From Candidatus Omnitrophota bacterium (GTDB lineage Bacteria; Omnitrophota; Omnitrophia; Omnitrophales; Aquincolibacteriaceae), in assembly GCA_023247135.1 (NCBI GenBank), contig JAHFHB010000078.1, positions 1-8,132 of the forward strand: a stretch of 8,132 bases of DNA, read 5' to 3'. The notes beneath the pieces were generated by a model, which saw only the letters and a program-made list of their open reading frames with translations, did not search any database and was not told the DNA's origin. This document shows positions 1-7,100 of this stretch, in pieces (position 1 is the first letter of the stretch; every line of letters begins with the position of its first letter). Made by a program: the position numbers and the translations under genes.

Positions 1-1191
1 TTTGGTAAAACTGGGCCTACCGTGGACGTTATTATCCACCCCCAATTAGATGCATTACGGAAGCGAAGTGATGGAAAGAATGAGGATCGAATAGCGCAGA
101 TTTTAAAATGGGTGAGTTTTTTTCTTAAAGACGATAAGGATATGCTCGACAGGCTCAAAAAGCGTCTTGGAGAAAATGGAAAACTAGATCTTGTTTTTTT
201 GCGGCTCGAACAAGCGGAGCATCTTTTAGAGAATCATCCTGCGGGGGGCGTGATTGGGATTCATAGAGGTTTGTTCGCGGACGACATTTCTGATGATCTG
301 AAAGATGCCCTGCTTCAGATCGGCTTAAGACGCGCTTTGGCGGTTGAAGCCCAGCCAATTTTTGAAGATGCTGGGGAACGCGAGCGCTTCAATGCGGAGC
401 AGTTGCAAAAGGATCTTGATTTAGCCGCTCACTTAAAACTGGATGCCGTTCAAATTCGTCAGCTCACAGACAAAGGCGTTTTATCAAAGGAGTCTCCCTT
501 GGTTCAGGCGATATTGAATCCCAAAGCAGTGTTATTCAAGGGCAATGTCGGCACAGATCGCCCTGTTTCTGTTGCTGAGCCAGGGGTGATCCGAACTCAA
601 ACCGCCGCGTCTGCTGGGCAGGGCCGCGAAGCCATCCGGGCAGCCGCCATTCAAGCAGATCCAACTCATGCGAAATTGAATCTTGCGGCCTTGCAAGCTC
701 AGTTACAAAGTGGGCACATAGAACTAGCAGGGTTGGCAGGGGTCGACCTCTCAAATGTTGCACAGGATCTATCGGCATCCAAAATGTTCGGAGCCAATGC
801 GTTGAGGCAACAGGAGATTAACAAGTTGCACCATGCTGCTGCGAATGCGTCATTAGCGGGAGCTATTTCCGTTATGCAGGATGTTGTCAATAAAATGTTA
901 CCGGAAAGACAACATGTTGAGCTAGCTATTACGAAAAAAATAAAAGTTGTGAGGGGGATTGTCAGAATCCCAGGACGGGCCCGTGATAAATCCCAGGGCG
1001 CGCATCTTCTGCCTGACTCGGGAGAGGCTTTTTTTAAGCCTTCACCAACGCTGATTGCTGAAAACCCAACCATAGAGTTAAACACAGGGCAACAAATGCC
1101 TTTAAGTGAGGCGCTCATAGAAGTTGATGAAGCTGAATTCTCAGACAGTACGAGAGTCCCTGGGGATATAGAGATTTCGGTCGATCGCAAG
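1..1191 (+). other. Module 1: helical N-side region, unrecognised (residues 1-397)
   Basis: This stretch precedes the first RSEMR and continues from beyond the left edge. It begins with a short strand-like piece (TVDVIIHP, 7-14), then charged amphipathic helices to about residue 80. A strand and turn (GVIGIHRGLF, 83-92) lead into a hydrophobic helix (ALLQIGLRRALAVEA, 103-117), an arrangement that resembles the strand-then-HExxH-helix layout of zinc peptidases but without the metal ligands. Residues 130-300 are mostly Ala/Gln/Leu-rich helix, and 308-395 look beta-rich and acidic. I do not recognise a family. It may be a decayed peptidase-like domain followed by a helical linker, but that is a guess. 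It probably belongs to a module whose start lies upstream of the window. Confidence 0.6.
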
Positions 1192-4100
1192 CGCTCAGAA
1201 ATGCGGGCACAGTTATCGCGCCGAGCAGTGCTTGTGGGTCTTGGAGTGGCAGGAATAACCGCTGTTGTAGCGTCTTTTGTGTCAAATTTTTGGAGGCAAG
1301 AAAAAAATGTGCTTTCAGCCGGTGAAGCTGAAAATCAAATTGTAGATACGGTCCGTTCGGCATTTGATGTGTTAAAAAACCCGCAGCTTTCTCCGCTTGG
1401 CAAAGATCCCGCATTCCAAAAATTCTTTGAAGACAGCGAGGAAGGCCGGTTTATTCAAAGGGCTTTGGCGAATCTTAAGGTGAGTTCGCGGCCCGCGGAT
1501 GTTTCGCCGGGATCGCAAGCTTGGCAGTTAAATGGTGATATTTTTATTTCACAGGAGCTTGTTGATGCCATGGCTGCCACTATTACGGCAAGGGGTGCAG
1601 CCAATTTCTCAAAAGATTTTCTGAGAGTCTCTTTTGAATCCTTTGCTGAAAGAGCCAAAGCAGCGGCGGAGCAAAAGGGGCTGAATTATGTGGGTTCGCC
1701 TGAAGATGTTCTCACGAATACTGTATTGATGCCGCTTGTTGCCATAGTGGCCCATGAGCTGCGGCATGTGCAGCAGCATTTCAGGGGGGAACTCCAGGAT
1801 TATAACGGAAGGGCGGATGACAAGTTCAGCGGGCTGCGCGAATTGGAAGCCTACCAGATGGAAAAGAAAGTGGAGGCCGGCATTGCGTTTGTGCTTGGAC
1901 TGCGCAGAGACTATACGGGTTCCGGATTAACCCGGGATTTTTTTACCCCTCAAAACGCTTCTCAGTATGCGGCTCAAACCACCGAGATCAAGCACGCTGC
2001 CGCGCACTTTTTGAAGCAGGCTCTGGCTTCAACCGATCAGGGGCAGGTGAACCGCAATGCGGCGGAAGCTTTATTTTTAACGCTCGCGTTGTTACGCAGT
2101 GCGCCGGAAGGGTATTTCCAAAATGATCTTGAATTGAATGGTCTGATTCGCGGCCTGGCACTAAATCCGAAGGTCACGCAGCAACTCGACGGTGTCCTTA
2201 AACGCGGTTTTGACGCATTAAGTAAAAATGGAAATGCTTCGAAGGATGGGATTCTAGAATCGTTGGATGCTGCGGGGGTGAAGCCCGAGTTTTTTGAAAA
2301 ATTCCTAGATGGCGAAACCCAACCGCGGCAAAGACGCGCTAATCTTCTGGATGCGCTGGGTCCGGCCGCCTCTGCGAAGAGCGAGATGCGGACGACGGCT
2401 GCGCCGGCCGGGGCTGCAAAGTCAGCGGATGACCTCGAAAAAAATCTGCATGCAGCTTTCGGACAGGGCGACTACAAAGAGTCAATAGCGATTATCCGCA
2501 CGCTGGGAGGCCTGAGCGCTGCCGCGGCGACTCCGGATGTGCTTTCTGCGCTTTTTTTATACAGCTTTAGCCGGAATGCAGACTACTCAGGGAGTCCCGA
2601 AGTGCGGCAGGCTGCTGACCAAGCGTTGAGGCAAATTCTACTGGCTCAGGCAGTGCCGAATCGCGTGGCGAGTCTGACAACTGTAATGAGGGGCAGTGAC
2701 GACTTGGCTGTGCTCGCACAAATACCGGCGATGCTTGCTGCCATGGGATATGTGCCCGGGATTTTACGCGCACTTTATCAAGGTGTGGCGAAGGGGCAAC
2801 TGCCGAAGGGTAAAACTGTTAGCGTGAATTCAGCCCAAGCGCTTGCGTCTGTTTTAAAAGATGCTCTTACTCAGGCAGAGTCCGGCAACGTTGATTTTCA
2901 GACCCAACATACTATTTTTGATGAGGTGCAGCACTCTGTTAGAGTTCTGATCGGTGATTTGCAGAGATTAGACAAGCCGCATGTTAAAAAGGCAATTATT
3001 AATACACTCGGACAGCTTGGGATTGACGCGCTGCCGGCTGTGCCGGTTCTGTTTGATTATGCCTACAGCCAAACAGTGGCCCGTTCTGTGCAAACAGAAG
3101 CCAGCAGTGCTCTCGCACTAATTTCTGCGCAGATTGAGGGGCGAAATAAAGTGGCTTTGGCCGACTATGTGATTAAGGCATTGGAGGCTGCGTTGGCGGC
3201 GGGCAATCCGGCGCAGGCCGTGGCCGCTATTGAAAAGTTGGAGTCTTTGGGCCAGGGCATCCCTGGTGTGGCGAGCGCGCTAAGGGCAGGGTTGAAGGCG
3301 GCGGATCCCACGATTCAAGCTGCTGCGGCGCGTGGGCTGGGTACGGTGTGGTCCGCCGGCGAGCCAGCCGGCGCTGTCACCGACGAACTGGCGGAGGTTC
3401 TGCGTGCATCGATAGATAAAAATAAAAAGGCGATCGAAAAAGAGGTGATCGAAGCGGCTGTGCAGGCACTCAACAAGGTTGGCACGCCTACGGCAGCATC
3501 GTTGTCTGCGTTATTTTTCGCAGCCTATGCGTCTGATTATCAGACAAGCGTGATTGCTCTCCCGACGCTTGGTAAATTCCTCCATGCGCTCACACCGGCA
3601 GAGCGAGTTGCTATTTTATCCCCGTTTTTAGCTGAAGTTAAATCTGAGAGCGTAAAAACCGCTGTTTCGCAAGTTCTGGGCCTGGCTGGTACAAAACTGG
3701 CGAGGAATAGTCCGAGTTTTTTCGGTTTGTTCAATGCCGTGAAGCAGCATGTCATGGATGCCATCGCGGGCACTGGCCGCCCCGCAGTCAAGCGTTCCGA
3801 AATGCGGACGGCGGAGGCCCCTGCCAACCGGCTTTTCAGCTGGCCGGATGGGCATATTATTTTTGAAATCACCGGGCCCTCGCCTATTTTTGGAAGTGAA
3901 ACCAATACACGTAGCCAGTTGGATCTTGCTCAAACAGCCATTCAGGCATTTATTACCCGGCTGGGCCCGGAAACGATTCGCACCTGGGCTGTGCCGGGGG
4001 CTAATCTGCAATTTTCCGACAATCTTTCCATCCGCTTTTTTGAACAAGACAAACTGGTAGGGTTTGAAATTGGAAACTCGGCGGAATCTGGAATTCGCGG

Positions 4101-7100
4101 GACCATATTTTTAACAACGAACGCGGCGGCCAAATCTATCTTGAATCCCGCGCAGGGTTATCTTGGTGAAACCGGCTTTGCATTAGTGGCTGAAGAAAAA
4201 AACTTAACTCCAGCTGAAACTCGAGAACTTATTACCAGACTGAGCCCGCTGCGTGAAAACCGTGGGGTGATCACACCCGAAGTTTTGACGCAGCTCCATG
4301 AGTTGGCTCAGCAGTTCTTCCCGGATAATCTTCCTACGAACCGGCAGGTGGAAGCCGATCTGGTGGCCTGGATTAATTCGCAGCCGGAAGCGGCCGTTCT
4401 TGCGGCGATTGCGTCGGGTTGGATTCAGGCGCCCCGGAGCCGAGAAACCTCGTTCCGCGCAAAGTTATTGCCGGCACTGATGAAGGCTTTGAATCTCGAA
4501 AAGCAGGCAGTGTTGAGTCTGCTGGGGCCCGTACTGAAACCGAATTACGAATCCGGTGTGGTTTTCCCAAATCCTGCCAGAGCTCCTCCGGCGTATCCAG
4601 AACAGCTTGCGGTGAGAAATATTTATGGCCAGCTTGCAGACAAAGCTACCTTGTATGAGCAGAGAATCCGCACGATTGATGTAAGCAGGTTAAAAGATTG
4701 GCTTACGCAGACCTTACGCCAGGAAACCGGAGTTGAGGGGAACATTCTTTCCATCGTTCCTTACGGAAGTTATCTCTATGGTTTTCGCGTGGAGCCCACC
4801 GACCTGGATGTCCTGGTGGTGGTGGATGCGCCGCTTGCTAAAGCTTGGAAACAAGCCAGGCCGATTCCTCAGGATGTTTTCAGTGCGCAATATGCCCGTA
4901 GGACGGACACCGCTGATATTACCTTCATTACCCCTGAAATACTGCTGCGTAGTCGCCAGACGGCTGTCAAAATGGCCAATGTGGGTATTGCTTTGCAGGG
5001 AGAGGGGCTCCAGGATATTCCTATCGTGGGTGATTCTAATATCGACCGGCTTGCATGGGCCTCGCAATTGCTGAATGAAGCTCGCGATAAAGCCACTGCC
5101 CATGGAGGGGCGGATTGGCGTTATAAGGATGGCCTCACGCCGATTTTTCGCGGGAAAGCCATGCGCCGCATGCTCGAAGCGTACCTTTTGATCCGGAAAT
5201 TCGATCCATCAGTGGTGCCTTCGGAAGAAAGAGTGCTTCAAACTATGGGGGATACGGTGGCCTATTTGGATGGCCAGTATACGGCGGATCAAATGACGGA
5301 AATCCTTTTTGCCCTGCATCGCACGCTTAGCAGCAGTCTTCACTATGCCCAAGCCTCGCTTTTGTCGCAGGAGCTTCAAGAAATTATTTCTGCCCGTTCC
5401 GAAATGCGCGCGGCACCGCGTGAATTTCAGAATGAATTTCTTGTGGATAAAGACTGGGAGGAGGGAGGCGAGCGTGCGAATGCGCTATTTGACCTTGTGG
5501 GGAATGATGTGAAAATTCAATTCAAGGCAGGAATACGGTTTAGTCTCAGTGTCAGGGGGGAGGACCCCGTTGAAGTGGAGGGTTCAACGGTTGCCATGCA
5601 GCGTGCGGGTGTTTATAAGTTTCTTAGTGAAATGAGCTCCATTTTAAGTCCGGCGGCACAACGCGCGCAAAAAAATCAGCGGCTTGACAGTATCAGTGAG
5701 CATTACATGAAAAGAGTGGCACTTGGCCTAAGCGCGCTGGTTGCTTTTGGTATTGTTCTGCTTTTATTCGGCCCCAATCTCCAGGCTCCTGCGATACTCC
5801 TGAGGGTCTGGTTGGGTATTCGGCAGTTTGTAATGAGCACCGTTTTGGTAGGAATTGCGGCGTTTTTTGGCTACAAAATTTTTCACTTCGTTTCCAACAT
5901 TCCTTTTTTTCGCAAAGGCCGCGCGATTCGTTTGGCAAATAAATTCATCGATCAGATTGAGCGTGCACGAGAAAGTCGTGGCGCCGAAACGTCTGTCTCC
6001 CGCTCCGAAATGCGGAGTCAGGATCGGGGGGTGAGTACTGAAACTGAAGGGGTGGTCGCAGCGGGACTTCTGGGGCTGCGCTTAGCGGATGTTGCGAATA
6101 GAGTGAAACAAATTCTTAATGACCATTTTAGTTTTTTTCGTGCGTTGTCCAGTCAGCGGCAGAAAAGACAGGAGAAATCTGAGGTTAGCCCTCCTGCCCG
6201 CGAGGGTATTGTGGCGGCCCTGGCAGCTGCAGCTGCTCGCCGCGACAACAGGCGGCCGGAGCCAGGATCACCGGCGCCAACGTCACCCGATGCTGCTAAA
6301 ACCGCTCGTAACCGGCAAGCTCGAGAAGCCGCTGTGGAATTTGCAGGCAATGTGCGGGCCAACGAGATCGGACCGCTACGGGTCGAAGCAGCGGACGCCC
6401 CCGTGTATTATCTCAACCCTGCGGCGAACGGTTTTTCCTTGGAAGCTGTATCTGCGAAAAAATCTGAGGGGGCTGTTTCCAAGGGGATCGTTTTTGAGGC
6501 GCCTTCAGAGGCCCATTATGAGCTTAATCCCGCATTCGCCGATTCCGCAAAGCCGATTGTCGAAGTAAGAGCGGTTTTGCCGAACGCCTATCACACCCAG
6601 CCGTCCAAATTATTGACTTCATTTTTGGCGGAGTGGAATGTTCGCAAAGCCCTTTTTGGCCAAGCAGTTCTAATGCTGCCTCTCGATGATCTGCCGACGC
6701 TGGTGCTTTTGGCCAAGAGTCTTCCTCCGGCCGCGCAGCCGGAAAACTATGGCGAGCTTGTAAATCGGATTACGGCCGGTGAAAAACAGGCGCACTGGAA
6801 CCACCCTGCGCTTGAGAGCGGTGACCCAAAGTCTTTGCCGTTGGGATTAGCGCGCGTTATTCCAGAATTGAGAGAAGATCGTGACAAGCTTAAAAGTATT
6901 CTGATTCAATATTTTAAAACCGGCGGCACTGCCGCCCAAAGCGGATTCACAGAAGCTGTGCGCCAAAGTTCGATCATCCAGCTGGGGGTCGGGAGCTTGC
7001 GTTTAGCCATCACGAGCAATCCCGCCGGTGAAAATGGGGAAGTGCGCGAGTCGATCACGGCTTTTTTTGAGCCGGAAGTAACACAGGCAGAGGTTCTCAC

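Larger units (their letters stand above)
2431..3765 (+). other. Module 3: HEAT/ARM-like alpha-solenoid (residues 811-1255)
   Basis: The region is almost wholly helical and shows several HEAT-type units: EVRQAADQALRQI (867-879), KPHVKKAIINTLGQLG (992-1007) followed by a Pro/Ala turn, DPTIQAAAARGLGTVW (1102-1117), KEVIEAAVQALNKVG (1146-1160) and ESVKTAVSQVLGLAG (1216-1230). The recurring pattern is an Asp/Glu or Pro, then V/I, basic, x, A-hydrophobic, x-x-L-G, as in HEAT and PBS-lyase repeats. Such solenoids are usually protein-binding scaffolds, so a structural or docking role within the giant protein is inferred. A pair of closely similar helices (844-862 and 1162-1180) suggests that the two ends of the solenoid arose by duplication. 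There are no catalytic residues to see. The overall class is fairly secure; exact repeat limits are not. Confidence 0.65.
5410..6000 (+). other. Module 5: small domain plus hydrophobic hairpin (residues 1804-2000)
   Basis: At about 200 residues this is the shortest unit between two junction motifs. The first part (1804-1895) has a charged start, then strands (DVKIQFKAGIRFSLSV, EVEGSTVAMQ) and a helix. The second part holds two strongly hydrophobic segments, about 1906-1924 and 1944-1966, joined by a loop with Pro and Arg that is itself fairly hydrophobic (APAILLRVWLGI). Basic residues flank both outer ends (HYMKR before, FRKGRAIR after), which by the positive-inside rule would place both ends in the cytoplasm with a short outer loop. 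I recognise no family. The unit looks like a membrane anchor or a small membrane protein embedded in the giant chain. Confidence 0.6.

Noticed and set aside
61..72. KRSD near the left edge as a degenerate junction motif
   Set aside because: Only Arg-Ser is shared with RSEMR, the Met-Arg end is missing, and no boundary is apparent.
699..1190. A 163-residue opening on the minus strand, the longest complete start-to-stop reading in the window
   Set aside because: It lies wholly opposite the frame 1 coding sequence, its translation is rich in Ser, Cys and Ala with no recognisable domain, and it has no distinct upstream signal. It is a shadow of the + strand gene.
3354..3373. GC-rich hairpin as a possible transcription terminator
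   Set aside because: No T-run follows on either side, and it is inside an uninterrupted coding region encoding an Ala/Gly/Pro turn.
3628..4047. Overlapping openings on both strands around the third junction motif
   Set aside because: They overlap each other and frame 1, which carries the motif and the continuing modules; the overlaps show no conserved signature.
4733..5074. A 113-residue + strand opening over the transferase motif
   Set aside because: The transferase signature lies in frame 1. This opening is in frame 2 and is rich in Trp, Arg and Met without domain features.
5626..5634. SEM tripeptide in FLSEMSS as a further junction motif
   Set aside because: It lacks both flanking basic residues and lies within a helix in module 5 rather than at a change of composition.
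1192..6015. Junction repeats as recombination or integration sites
   Set aside because: The DNA of the copies differs by synonymous changes and flanking DNA is not repeated, so conservation is of the peptide.
6119..6568. A 149-residue opening on the + strand in frame 2
   Set aside because: It falls over the GC-rich linker and the start of module 6. Its translation is dominated by Arg, Leu and Pro as expected of an off-frame reading, while frame 1 continues without interruption.
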